From Gigaspora rosea (lineage: Eukaryota; Glomeromycota; Glomeromycetes; Diversisporales; Gigasporaceae): 64,000 nucleotides of DNA. Positions 33,966-45,472 of this stretch are shown in pieces. The notes beneath the pieces were generated by a model that saw nothing but the letters and a program-made list of their open reading frames with translations, made no database searches and was not told the origin of the DNA. The position numbers and the translations under genes are program-made. The stretch covers positions 1 to 64,000 of the forward strand of contig QKWP01000660.1 in NCBI GenBank assembly GCA_003550325.1. The letters are read 5' to 3'. How positions within the stretch are numbered: the first letter of the stretch is position 1; the number at the start of each line of letters is the position of its first letter.

Positions 33966-34719
33966 AGTACATCAAGAGCAAGTTGTATTAGAGTGTTTGC
34001 TAATAGTGTTTTTTGTTTAGTACTTTTAGAATTAGTAATTTTTCTAACAATAGTTTAAGTTTAAAGGCTTTAATATAGAAGTATTTTAAATCAGTTTCTT
34101 TTGTAGTTGGGGAGCATTTATAGTTAGATAACTGTAGGTGTTCTAGTTAGTATTGGTTCAGAGTGGGTCCTAGATTTGTAGCTGGACCTGGGCTTGCTAT
34201 TGGGCCAAGTGATTAGTATTGTGCAAGTAAATAAAAAACTATAGATATTGTATTCAATATTACTACATAAAAAACTCTCAAATACAATTTTATATACAAC
34301 AATATATTAGCTATCATTACTCAACCCAATAGTCACTATTTTAAAAATAATATTTACTATAACAAACTTAAATATAATACACATTTTTTTACTTAAAAAT
34401 ATACTAATATATAGTTAGTGTTTTCTATATAATCCAACTAGACCAATTATTATTTATTTGGTATATCTAGTATATTTCATATATTTAACTGTAGATAAAT
34501 TGTGCAGTATTATTAAAATAGAGTTTGGTAGTCATTATATTAATACTATAGTTCGAACAACCTAGTCCCAACAAATAGAATTTTCTATCTGAAATTTACA
34601 TAATATGGCCAAATTTGATATTTTCATTATATGCGGTCAAATTTATTATTTCATTATAAGCGGCCAAATTTATTTTCACCAAATTTGATATTTTCATTAT
34701 ATATGGCAAATTGGCACAA

Positions 34720-35105
34720 TTACATATAAAAATTACTATAATATGAATGTGGTGTCATAGATATAAAAATATTTTTTACTAAGTTAATGATACATGCCCA
34801 CTAATTAAAAGTTGTAAAGCTCGTTGAGATGTATCCAATAGTGGTTAGATCATCCAAATCGGTCCAGTAAATGGCAAGATAACGTTAAAAATGATTGGAT
34901 GACTATATAAAATATATAATTTACATATAGTTGTCCAATCATTTTTTTGACGATATCTCGCCATTCACTAGGCCGATTTGGATGATCTAACCACCATTAG
35001 ATGTGTCTCAATGAGCTCTACAACTTTGAATTAGTGGGTATATATCATTAACTTAGTAAAAATATTTTATATGTATGCATACCATATTCACACTATAGTA
35101 ATATA
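34720..35105. repeat. Large palindrome (foldback element)
   Basis: Arms of about 180 bp meet near 34915. Left TTACTAAGTTAATGATA and right TATCATTAACTTAGTAA pair, and so do GATTTGGATGATCTAACC and its complement (left arm GGTTAGATCATCCAAATC). The outer ends are TTACTATA and TATAGTAA. No coding frame. It is possibly a Tc1/mariner-style foldback MITE with TA flanks, but the termini are not certain. Confidence 0.8.
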
Positions 35106-35122
35106 TAGAGCAGCCAAATTTA

Positions 35123-35402
35123 GGGGTCGTCTAAAGCGGAGGCAACTCATATTTAATAATTTTTTCAATTAACTTTAGGGTTATGGTCGTTCTAATTAGG
35201 GTTATATTAGGTTTTAGGTATATATAAGCAAAATTGCTTTTCTGATATTTTTGATTAATACATCGAAGTAGGTTTAGACTGCTGTTTTTTGTATTTTTCA
35301 GTTTATTGCTTTTATTTTTTGTTTTGCTTCGCTAGCGATCATAAAATTCTATAATTTGATTGGTGGTTGATCACATGATTTGCCTCCGCTTTAGACATCC
35401 CC
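35123..35402 (-). mobile_element. MULE-like MITE (TCGTCTAAAGC family), copy 2, reversed
   Basis: TIRs GGGGTCGTCTAAAGCGG and GGGGATGTCTAAAGCGG, with CAAATTTA on both sides (35115-35122 and 35403-35410; nine bases if one C is counted). Read on the minus strand, its interior follows the same order as copies 1, 3 and 4, including an ATTAATCAAAAATATCAG block and CCCTAA motifs. Confidence 0.85.
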
Positions 35403-35454
35403 CAAATTTAGTAGCCAAATTAGTAGACATATAATGGCCAAATTTAGTATATAT

Positions 35455-35620
35455 CTGATATAGGGCAGTCAAATTTAATATATATAGGGTGGCCAGATTT
35501 AGTATATATAAGGCAGCCAAATTTGTATATATAGGGCAGCCAAATTTAGTATATATAGAGCGGCCAATTTGCTTGTTTTAATTATATATAGGGCAGCCAA
35601 ATTTCATATTTAATTATAAA
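35455..35620. repeat. Degenerate tandem repeat GGCAGCCAAATTTAGTATATATA
   Basis: Six or so units of about 25 bp built on GGGCAGCCAAATTTAGTAT. Related units lie at 34597-34720 and flank MITE copy 2, so this element jumped into the array. Confidence 0.7.
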
Positions 35621-36069
35621 AATACTATAACTTCAACTTGCTATAACTTTTTTTATAAATAGATTTAAAAAAAATTAAAAACCATGGAAGTGCTTAGCTT
35701 GTTTTGATTTAATATGTTAAGATAGTATTTTTTGATTACTATTTTTTTTGAAGAAGGATTAGCAATTTGAATTTTATCAATTTTATTTGTTGGGACTAGA
35801 TTGTTTGCACTATAGTATTGGGTATATCAATTAAAGCTGTATGAATAAGTGCTATAGTTAGTGATATATTTGTAGATAACCAGTTAGTTAATATTATTTT
35901 AAAGTATATATTAAGTTTCAAGAATGTGACAAGCTTTGATAGACTCCTGTATATTATTTATTATTTGCAAAGTAAATTTAACTATATGTCAAATAATTTG
36001 GTAAATTATCCAAACTTTGTAAGTAGTTTTTTCTTCTTGTAAGATATTGTTTATTAGATTGTATTGTAT
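35621..36069. other. Intergenic DNA
   Basis: AT-rich; nothing supported. Confidence 0.4.
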
Positions 36070-36460
36070 TTATTGTTTTGTAATAAAAGTATAGCCTTGA
36101 TATGCTGAGTTGGAAGATATTTGTTGGAATGCAAAAGTTCTTAAAGCAGATAAACTATTTTGAATAATATTTGGTAGATATTCTCTTATTTGTTTTTTAC
36201 TATTTATTATTAAGCTATAAACTTTTTTTATATTAATTTTTCTTGTATATTTCATTTTTACTAGCAGGTGGTTATTTAAAATAGCATTTCTGACAGAGTG
36301 TAAGCTTATTGGTAGAGGTGTTTGTTATCCAATAGTTAATAGTTGCTATATTGTATTTGATTGATAAAATGTGCCCAAAGAAAAAAAATATTGTTAAAGT
36401 TTGTTTTTATGATCCAGAAAGTTGTATTTGGGTTAACCAGAATAAGAGTATAGAGGTTAG
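36070..36460 (-). pseudogene. Minus-strand coding-like remnant
   Basis: A short frame (36070-36255, Lys/Ile/Ser-rich) and a further open stretch up to 36460 have a coding-like look. Similar minus-strand remnants resume at 37692-38181, beyond a hAT-like insertion. No family is recognised, and AT-rich DNA can give such frames by chance. Confidence 0.25.
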
Positions 36461-36463
36461 GAA

Positions 36464-37625
36464 TAGGGCTGTTAATCGGTCCAGTCTGAACTGACAATTC
36501 TTTGGTCCATCCAGGAACTGGGCCGAGTTGGTCCTTTTTAAAATGGACTAAAAGGACCGTCAGTTCTAATAGTAAATATCAATGCTATTATGATAATACG
36601 CATATTGAAACAACTATAAATATGTTCCAAACAACACCTATATGCAAATACAAATTTATCTAGCTATTATGTCTACTAGTATTCTATATATGAACAACTA
36701 TTTACTTTAGCTGAATTAACAGTTACTAAATCATGAAATTCTTTTGATAATGAAACTGTTTGGCTATTCTGTGTTTAAAATCTTGGTTTACTAAAGACTT
36801 ACCATTCTAAATTTTAATTTTACAAATTTTTTTTTCCTGCTAGCAGGTTTTTTTTTATATATGTATATAATTTTATAATGCTTATAAAATATATATAAAA
36901 CTTTTATGCTATAACATTTTACTAATTAAAATATTTTTTGATTTTAACTTGGAAATAACACAATACTAGTAGTATACTTTATTTTTTATATTTTTTTTGT
37001 ATAAAATATATTAGGTTTATAAATTTTTAAGTATTTGACAAACATATAAATACTAACAATATTATATTAATAAATATTTTTTTTATACAAGTAACCTCTA
37101 ATCATTTTGTTAATTTACTTTAATATTTTCATATATTAAGACAATTTTTGTCTTGAACCAGTACAAGATTAAATATTTGGTGTGCCCAATTATGATTATA
37201 TTATTCAATCAAATTATCGAATGTTAAGTGATTAAAGTAACAAAATATCTTTTTAACTAATTTTAACTATAATATTCATATTTACGAAGTTAATAAAGTT
37301 ATTTTGCTATATTAATATACTATATTATTTTTTAATTTACAATTTATATAGGATTAAAATTATCAAACGGATTAATTATTGCTCTCTTATATTATATAAG
37401 CAAATATTATAATTTGAAAAGCTTATTTTAAAAGTATTGAAATTCTTTATACTGACAAACTTAATTTTCATTATTATAGCAAAAAAGTATTATATTGATC
37501 ATCAGTCTGTTCAGTCAAGCTCTATTTGGTCCTATTTAGTTCTGAACCGCAGTCCAGTTTGCTTTTTTAAAAGACTGTGCAGTCTTTTGACCAGGACGGA
37601 CTGGACTGACTAATTAACAGCTCTA
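36464..37625. mobile_element. Non-autonomous hAT-like element, 1.16 kb
   Basis: The left end TAGGGCTGTTAATCGGTCCAG and the reversed right end TAGAGCTGTTAATTAGTCAG form TIRs. The flanks GTTAGGAA and GTTGGAAA (36456-36463, 37626-37633) match at six of eight positions, consistent with a worn 8-bp duplication. Subterminal regions repeat GGACTGG/CCAGTC motifs. No transposase frame inside. Confidence 0.75.
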
Positions 37626-37691
37626 GTTGGAAATGATAAGAATACTACTATTAATAGTATAATTAGTAATTGTTTGGATTATAAGTTTGTA

Positions 37692-38181
37692 CTATTTTAG
37701 TTTCTTTTCTTGTAGTATATGTTGTATTATATAAGATAGTTGTTTCCAAGAAAAAGTGCGGGTATGGTTAGAATTAGTATATTGTTTTACAAAATAGAGG
37801 CCCAGCTTGTTGACTTTGGATTTTATAGTACTAGAGTTTTTGAAAAAGTTAAAAATATAGTTAATTGAGGTTTCTTGTTTTTCTATAGGCATTATTCAGA
37901 ATTGTTACAATTGACTAAGAGTTTTATAAAAAGAGTTAACATAGTATTTTGCAAATATAGTTGAGAATTGTTTTGCAGAAAGAATATAAAAATCATTAGT
38001 TAAAATAGATGTATTTATTGCTATAGCATTTTGAATTTATTGGAAGCAGATTTTTAATGAAAATGAGAAAAAAGTGTATAGTTGAGCTAATAATAAAGAA
38101 TGAATATGTGTTGTTCAGTTTGAAAATTAGTTGTAGTTTTGAAAACATGTATTTATAGTAAAAAATTGTAGAATTTGACAA
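37692..38181 (-). pseudogene. Minus-strand coding-like remnant, second part
   Basis: Frames of 66 aa (37692-37892) and 61 aa (37996-38181), aromatic- and Ile-rich, with no recognised domain. Possibly part of the same broken unit as 36070-36460. Low confidence. Confidence 0.25.
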
Positions 38182-38215
38182 AGCCAGCCTTGCGTATAAC
38201 TGTTGTAGTAGTGTT

Positions 38216-39218
38216 TCTAAATCTAGTTTAGATTTAGTCCAGTCTGGTTTGGTCCAGGTTTAAACTCAAACTCAAACTTTAAGTTTTACTAAATTTTAAA
38301 CTTAGACCAGACTCAAACTCAATCATAAGTTTGGTCTAGATTTGGTCCAAAGTTTCAAACTAGTTTGAGTTTGAATATATATATATTAGTTATAAAACAT
38401 GTCTTTTTAATTAGCATCTATAATAAAAATTATAATAAAAACATATGAATTTACTATAAACTTCTAGCTGAAGATTATTTTTAGTTTTACTAATTAATTT
38501 AAAATTAATGGTTTGGATTTACTGTTTTGTACTAAATTTAGTACATTTTGCAAAATGCATAAAAAATCCAAAAAATTAAAAACTCAATTTTTTTTATATA
38601 CAAAAATCTGATAAATCTTCAAAAATTGTTTAGCAAAATTTTTTTTTATATTAATAATAAAATTATTAAGAAAAAAATTTTTTAATAACCTTAATTTTTG
38701 TGTAACAATGCCCATACTAAGTTAAGTACATTTCCGTCTGTATTTTTATTATAAAATTACTAGTAATTTTCAAATTGTGGCTTAGCACAAAAAATTTTTT
38801 CTAAAAAAAAGAACTTTTTAGAAAAAAAAATCATATAAAATCAAAAATAAGACTTAAAGTTATCAAACTTTTTAGACATAATGCTCCATATCTAACAAAT
38901 TATAAAGAGTTATTAAAATCATAATTAATAATTAAAATTAGCAGATAATCAGGTTTAAAATGTGTCATAATTTAGTACTTTGTACTAAATTTAGATGGGT
39001 AAATCCTATCCATTAAAGTTTATATAGGTATATAGAACAAGAAAAGAAAAAAATTGAGCTTAAAAACCAAATCAAAATTTTGTTAATTTTGTATGATTTT
39101 AAAATGTAACTTTGGTAAAACAAATATTTACTAATTTTGAAAATACTATTATATGCCAATTTTATGCTAAACAAGTTTACTTAGTAGTAAAATTGACAAA
39201 AAAGCAAATTACCTATAT
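38216..39218. other. Repeat-rich intergenic DNA
   Basis: 38216-38390 is rich in AGTTTGAGTTTGA-type and GGTCTAGATTTGGTCC-type motifs in both orientations. 38530 and 38966 share TACTAAATTTAG. No gene. Confidence 0.45.
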
Positions 39219-39560
39219 GCTAAAGTTAAAAATTTTTGGTTTGTAATATAAAACCTTTTTTTTGTTAAGATAATCTGCTTTGAGCCTCTAAGTAAACTTG
39301 TTTAGTATGTAATTTTATTTGTAATAAAATCAAAATGTGTTTTTTTTCAAACTTTATACTAAGTAAAAAATGGGGTTAAAGTTAAAAAAAATTCTTTCTT
39401 TAAGAAAAAAACATTTTTTCTATTTTTTACTTAGTAAAAAGTTTGAAAAAATATATTTTAACTTTATTATTAGTAGAATTACATGCTAAACAAGTTTACT
39501 TAGAGAACCAAAATACAAAAAAAAGGTTTATATTACAAACCAAAAATTTTTAACTTTAGC
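39219..39560. repeat. Palindrome of about 340 bp
   Basis: Left arm GCTAAAGTTAAAAATTTTTG (39219) pairs with CAAAAATTTTTAACTTTAGC (ends 39560). Inner pairs include AGTAAACTTGTTTAG with CTAAACAAGTTTACT and ACTAAGTAAAAAATG-type arms round the centre near 39390. It directly abuts the right arm of the long inverted repeat. Confidence 0.8.
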
Positions 39561-40215
39561 AAGACTCCAGATATCTAGTACAAAGGTTATATGTTATGCA
39601 TTTTAGCAAAACCCCCAAAATTTAAAAAGCAAAAAAAAAACAGTTTTTTGCAATTATCTTGGCATCCAGTAGTTCAATTTGAATGAAATTTTTTAAAAAG
39701 TAAAGCACTTAGCAAAGTGCATTTAAAAAAAAAAGTTTATTTAATTTTAATTACTGGATCAAAAGTTATTTAAGTAAATATAGGTTTGTTATTTTTAGAA
39801 GTTAGAGGTAATCTATAAATAATGTTATATCCCTATATTAGAAAAATTTCACAAAAAACTATTGGTTATATAGTAATTTTATAAGAAAAAATATGACCAA
39901 TAGTATTTTGCTAATAACTTCTAATCCAGTGATCCAAATGAAATTAAATTGGTACCATTCAACTTCTCTCACCAAGATGAATTGAATATACCAAAATTAT
40001 TCAATTTGGACAACTGGATCAGAATTTAGACAAATTTTTCTAAAAAAATTATGTTATATTTTTTTAATCCTCCTATTTATTAGAAAAAATGTTATATTTT
40101 ATCTGATCTCAATTATTTAAGTATGCTTCTTAGATCAAAATTGGCCAAAATCCAGTTATAACCTATATGAAAGACATTAAAGATAGGACCCTAAAATATA
40201 CATAGATAGGTAAGG
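39556..40215 (-). repeat. Long inverted repeat arm, partner of 33655-33965
   Basis: Reverse-strand match to 33655-33965, interrupted at about 39800-40130 by extra sequence. The region between the arms (5.6 kb) holds MITE copy 2, a foldback, a hAT-like element and the palindrome. Confidence 0.65.
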
Positions 40216-40617
40216 TGACTTTTAAATTTTTTATTAATTGCTGTACACAAGACTTTTTTATAAGATCAGTACGCAAAATTTATACCTTACAATAAAAAAA
40301 TTAAAAAAATATGCAAAATAAAATTCTAACCTTGATTATAGTATAAAATTTTATAAGCTATAGCGATATATAAAATTATAAAAAAATTCTCACGCATATA
40401 TACTTGTGCATTAAGATTCAAATACATTGAAGAAGTTTTTTTAATGCAGCTTTATGCAGATTTCTAAAATCGCTTGAAGATTTTTAAAAATATAAATTTT
40501 GTGCATAACTTGGTTAATTAGATTTTATATAATATATATCAAAAACATGCAATTTTTATTGGCCAATTATAAAATTTTACAAAAATAATATATTTTTATT
40601 AAAAAAAAAACCTACAA
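40216..40617. other. Intergenic DNA
   Basis: AT-rich; nothing supported. Confidence 0.4.
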
Positions 40618-40915
40618 AAACATATTACAAGAGATACTACAAACCACCTTGGAGACACTACACAAACACCATAAAGACATATACTACAGAAACACTACAC
40701 AAATGCCATAGAGACACACCACACGAATGTCATAGAGACCATCACACAAACCATAGAAATACCACAATTGCTGAAAAGATACCACAAACGCTATAAAGCA
40801 TCACTATAGAAACACTACACAATGCCATTATAACACTACGCAATTGCTATAGATACTACAAATACCATAGAGTCGTCGTAAAGACACTACAACTGCTGTC
40901 AATGCGTAGAGACAC
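40618..40915. repeat. Degenerate tandem repeat, CCATAGAGACACTACACAAA type
   Basis: About eleven imperfect units of 20-27 bp with CACTACACAAATGCCATAGA as core. Units are heavily diverged. Confidence 0.65.
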
Positions 40916-41084
40916 AAATGTAAAAACTGGCAAAATTCCTAGTATAATTTCAACTAAAAACGATGAACCTACGAAAAAACACAAGAAAAACGATAAAAAT
41001 AAAAAAAACCCTGCTGAATTACTAACATAACAAGAAATTTGCCTCTAATCTTAAAGATCCCAACTGTAATCTTTACTATCTGAC

Positions 41085-41535
41085 AAGGTATTACGATTAA
41101 CAGTATAGTATGACACACCAGATCAGTATGGTATGGATGCAATTTATCAAACCGTACCATACTGATCTATATTAATATCAAATTAGTACAATAGTATGGT
41201 ACGTATGTTTAAAAATCGTACCATGCTGATCTGCTATTATAATAAATAAATATATTAGCAGAACAGTATGGTACAATTTTTGAATATACGTACCATACCA
41301 TATGGATCTGGTAGCTATACAATTTTTGCGATTATTTTTTATCATTATATACTGTATTTGTTCCCTTGAATAATTTCACTGATAAGCAGATTAGATATCT
41401 TTAATATAATTATAAGCTTTACACATGATATATTTTTCAATGTTTTAATCATACTAATTTTTCTTTATTGTAGACATTAACGTTCAATTTTGACCATATA
41501 TCAAAAATAAATGAATCAATACTTGAACAAATTTT
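41085..41535 (+). repeat. Long terminal-type inverted repeat, left arm
   Basis: Matches the reverse strand of 53915-54300 from GGTATTAC...CAGTATAGTATGAC to a TTTATTTAT stretch, with good continuity. It contains several subterminal copies of CAGTATGGTACG and its complement, typical of transposase-binding TIR regions. No clean target duplication was found outside either arm. Confidence 0.75.
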
Positions 41536-42461
41536 ATTGATTCAATTTATTTATTCCGAAACCTTATCCGAAACTCGAAACCTCACCCGACACCCGAAAC
41601 CTCATTCGAAACCTGAAACCTCACCTGAATGCCAAAAACTACCCAAACTTCTATATACGTTTATTGTATTAATGTATTATATATCTCTTTCAAATGAACT
41701 GATATATGCTATGTATCTCTTCAATATACATTAATCGCATTGATGTATGTCTTAAAGAATACAATAAAAGTTGAATATTCAACGACATTTGGGCTGGAAT
41801 GCATCCAACAACATTTTATTGTATGTGTGCAGTCCTTTTTGTTGTTATGATTCACAAGTATAACATGAAAGGTACAATTCCGGAGTTTATACTCTGACAA
41901 TCAAGATTGCTTTTGCAAGAATCAGTTTTTTTACTTTATTATGTAAAAACTGGTACAATATCAAATTACGTCCATATCTAAGTTACCGCAGAATTAAATA
42001 AATTGTTGGTATCAAAAGTCATCAAATATTTATCGATTTATCATTGGCAATTTTTTCTATCGCCCTAGAATTTTGAAATCAATTATAATAATGGTATGAT
42101 AAAGTTTGCCGGCTTAAAAAAAACTGAACAAACCGAGGCAGTAAAAAAAACATAATTAAAAAATGATCTATATAATGTTATAATATATTCAAAATAATTT
42201 TACATTCTGGGTTCATTAAAAATAAATCAACTTTATAATAAATTTTAAAGGCTTCAATAATATATTTTTGAGTTTCGGATTATAGGTTTGGGTTTCGGAG
42301 TTTCGATTTTTTTAAAAAAATCTGAAACAAGTTTTGGATTAGAACTCTTCCTAAACTAGTTTCAGATAGGTTTCGTTTTGACGCCATGTTTGTTCTGAGA
42401 CAAGTCTGATTAACTCGTAGTAACGCGAAAGCTCAGGCTTTGAATACTTTTTGAGTTATTA
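41536..42461. other. Intergenic DNA
   Basis: Includes a short CCCGAAACC-type repeat patch at 41560-41640 (ACTCGAAACC, ACCCGAAACC, CTGAAACC) and no supported gene. Confidence 0.4.
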
Positions 42462-42620
42462 AGAACTACTGCGCTATTTTTGAATAACATCGTTTACAAC
42501 CTTATTTTTTATTCACAATTCGCTCTAAATATTGCTTGCAATCTCGTTCCCAAAACTGCTCACAATTTTGTTCACAATATGCTCACAATATTGCATGTTA
42601 ATATTTACTTACAATTCCCA
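42462..42620 (+). repeat. TIR of a nested 4-kb element, left
   Basis: AGAACTACTGCGCTA starts an arm rich in GCTCACAATATTG-type motifs. Its inverted partner is 46320-46474. Together they bound 42462-46474. Confidence 0.65.
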
Positions 42621-42840
42621 AAACCAGGGGCCAACAATAACCGGTTCATACAACAAACAATAATTGGGTGCAAATTTGCATCTCCAAGCCTCTGCCACAG
42701 CTCAGAGCCTTGTAATTTCAGATGACTTGGGTCACTGGAGTCTTCTGGTGTTACCAATTTGCTTTAAAGTCACGGGTTAAAATTTTAACCATGATACCAG
42801 CTTAAATAATTATTAAAATACAGTTAGCTGAATCTGGTTC

Positions 42841-42892
42841 ATTATAACCTGATTCCAGTATAAACAGGTTTAGTATATCCAGAGTCGACTGT
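42841..42892 (+). repeat. Tc1/mariner-style terminus fragment
   Basis: The right end AGAGTCGACTGTA, reversed TACAGTCGACTCT, is the common form of Tc1/pogo ends next to TA. No left partner was identified. Confidence 0.3.
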
Positions 42893-42939
42893 ATATAGTC
42901 ATGATGCCATATTACCAGTAGAGACTGTTATACCTACGT

Positions 42940-43330
42940 ACCCAAATGAACCAACCTCAAGATTTTCTTTGAATCAATTTGGAGAGCCTTGAAAATACCC
43001 GAAATCAAGCCCAAGAAAATGTTAAAAAGGCTCAAAACAAACAAAAGGCTTATCATGATCAAAAAAGGATTGAGACTTACCAAATTGGTGATAAGGTTAT
43101 GCTGCATGAGACTTCTTTGGATACGTCATACAGTAGTAAACTCACACCATTCTTGGACCATACTATATACATGAAGATATGGTAATGGATTTATAAACTA
43201 AGAACCATAAAAGCCGCTTTAAATAATAAGCCACAAAAAGTGAAAGAGTTCTTAAGAAACGAATCCATGGAAACAGGTTGAAACGATATATCGAACAAAC
43301 GCGGGATCCGATTCTTATAAATATTCTAAT
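42940..43330 (+). mobile_element. Fossil fragment of a Ty3/gypsy-type LTR retrotransposon (pol 3' end)
   Basis: A short stretch resembles the C-terminal tail of a gypsy-class integrase, with the typical KQKAYHD and IGDKV landmarks, followed by a segment like the last residues of pol (RLKRYIEQTRDPI). Only this end is present, so the element is an old, broken fragment. No flanking LTR pair is assigned. Confidence 0.6.
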
Positions 43331-43393
43331 GATTAATATTACCTAAAGTTATTGTTAAAAAAAAAATTAATTAATTAATTAAATAAATTTTTT

Positions 43394-44052
43394 ATGGCTA
43401 CGAAATTAGAAATTAATGCCAAGTTCCTGGATTGCATTATAAAGCTGCAGCGAATGATAAAGGGGACAAGGATAGCTGAGATTCGGGTGATGGCTACTGA
43501 AACTTCTTTTATTAATAATCAGGGAAAACCCGTTAACCTTAGTTTATTAGAAGGGAGCATCACTAACCCTTCTAATCGGGCCATGGAATCCTACTTGAGT
43601 GATTTACAACGAATAGATATTTCTACTCGACTCCCAGACCTTGCCCCTGAAGGAACTTTGACTGAAAAACTGACGCTATATGTGAAAAAATTCTTTCTGG
43701 CGAATGCAATCAAGTAGACCTTCTTCAGCAGTATTATTATCTAGGGGAATGTCTCGTGGAAATCGCAAGGAGTTTCAAAGGGACTAGTCAGAGTGTAACA
43801 GCTCATGACGAACTTCAAAATAGAATTGGAGGCAATAAAGGGAAAGAAGTTTGGAGAGTCGCTCTTAGAGCTTACCAGCTATATGATGTACGAGGATCCT
43901 ATAACCTCCTGGAAAATAAATATATTACAGCCCATGCCCTTTACCGGATGAATAAAAAAAATTTCAAATTGTTATTAGATGAGGCTCGGAAGGTTAGAGC
44001 TCAAGAACTTTCTGAATTTTTTAATGAGTCCTTCGCGGGAGCTCAGGAATAA
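43394..44052 (+). pseudogene. Broken reading frame next to the gypsy fragment, unknown family
   Basis: Two neighbouring frames, beginning MATKLEINAKFLD and ending FAGAQE, look like parts of one former protein. It is interrupted about once. The composition is more ordinary and less AT-biased than the surrounding DNA. No domain is recognised. It lies directly after the gypsy pol tail, so it may be an accessory frame of that fossil or a captured host gene; treated here as a fossil. Confidence 0.45.
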
Positions 44053-44110
44053 GGAGGGGAATATGTCACAGTTTGTGACATAAAATGCAGGTTTATAGAT
44101 TTGATTATTT

Positions 44111-44139
44111 ATCCCATGGGTACTATGTAACAACCCGTG
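44111..44139 (+). repeat. 29-bp inverted repeat, left (TGTAACAACCC family)
   Basis: ATCCCATGGGTACTATGTAAC continuing into AACCCGTG pairs with the reverse of 46111-46139. TGTAACA...TGTTACA could be LTR ends or a TIR. The sequence at 53013-53834 has the same termini. Confidence 0.6.
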
Positions 44140-44335
44140 TTTTTTTTTCTAAGTTATTCAACCAGTCTATATGAAAATCATATGACACATGATTTTCATA
44201 TAGACCGGTATGATTTCGTCTTTAAAAATTTTTGTTTACAGTAAATCCTAATTAAAGTTAAAAGATTGTGAACTAAGTTCACGATTATGTAATCAACTAA
44301 ACTTAGTATACCAGGAACGTAAGTGTATAGCATCC

Positions 44336-44660
44336 ACTTATTTGCGCGGGTAATACAAGCTCCTGGAGAGGAAATAGCCAATCGGAGAGTGCAAAATTTG
44401 ACTATTCCGGATCAGTCCAATGAAGAATTTGAACAAGCGTAAAAGAAGAAAAAAGCGAAAATACGCAAAAACTAATGTTTAAATCGATCTTGGTGCACTA
44501 ATTAAAAATGACAGAAATGAAAATTTACTTATATTAAACATCACTCTAACCTTATAGCCTCTAATGTTAAGACTCTAACCCTAAATTTTTGTTTCACGCA
44601 CTTAGTTTATTTACAAAATCAGATTTTCATTTTTGGATTGTGTTACTCGCGCAAATAAGT
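44336..44660 (+). mobile_element. TIR element related to the TCGTCTAAAGC MITE family, copy 3
   Basis: TIRs ACTTATTTGCGCGGGTAA and ACTTATTTGCGCGAGTAA. Interior 44440-44600 follows copies 1, 2 and 4 (TTGGTGCACTAATTAAAAAT, then CTCTAACC motifs). The ends differ from the family TIR and I see no target duplication, so it may be a recombinant or a sister family. Confidence 0.55.
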
Positions 44661-45171
44661 AAAATGAAGTAAATCGAAGGCAAAATCTTAAAGCTGATTG
44701 GTGTACATTTTTTCTCATGATCATTACCTGTTTTATGTAACATAAAATTTCTAATTTTAGAGAGAGGCTAAAGCGAAGTAAAATTTAGTTAGGAGGTTTA
44801 TATATTTATATCAAGAATGCGGCGGTTTATGCAGCATGTAGATCATATATTAACTTCCATATCATTTGTAATACTTCATTACGATCAATGGCTTACCATT
44901 TAAAGTAAAATCGGGTTTAAATTTTAGCCATCTTTTATTAAAAAATGATTCATAATACCAGTACGATCACATGAAATGTGAGAGGGATGGTCCGTTTAAC
45001 TTTTTTAAAAATCCTTTTTTGTTGGAATAATGATTTTCATTTATTCACAATTACAATATACCAGTACGATCACATAAAATGGTTTAATTAATGTTTTTGA
45101 GCGTGGCCTATGCTGATTTTCGCAGAATCCTTTTTTAGTAGAAGTAATGGTTTTCATTTATTCATTTTTGG

Positions 45172-45463
45172 GGTCGTCTAAAGCCATGTACCCACGTGAC
45201 ATTTTCGTATAAATCAACCAAACGGAGTCACAAAATTTTGTTTACACAGATTAGCCCGAAGAAGTCAAAAAACAAAAAAAAAACGCAAGAACATAAAAAT
45301 GGTATTCTAAACCTATCTTGGGCCATTAATAAAAATATGTCAGAAAGGTAATTTTCCTGTATGGTCCTAAACCTAACCCTGACTCTAATGCTAAACAATC
45401 TCTGATACGAATTTTAACTAAAATTTCAAAAAATCACATGGGTAAATGGCTTTAGCCATCCTC
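45172..45463 (+). mobile_element. MULE-like MITE (TCGTCTAAAGC family), copy 4
   Basis: The ends GGTCGTCTAAAGCCATG and GAGGATGGCTAAAGCCAT (right end reversed) form TIRs. A 9-bp duplication CATTTTTGG (45163-45171 and 45464-45472) flanks it. The interior is collinear with copy 1. Confidence 0.85.
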
Positions 45464-45472
45464 CATTTTTGG

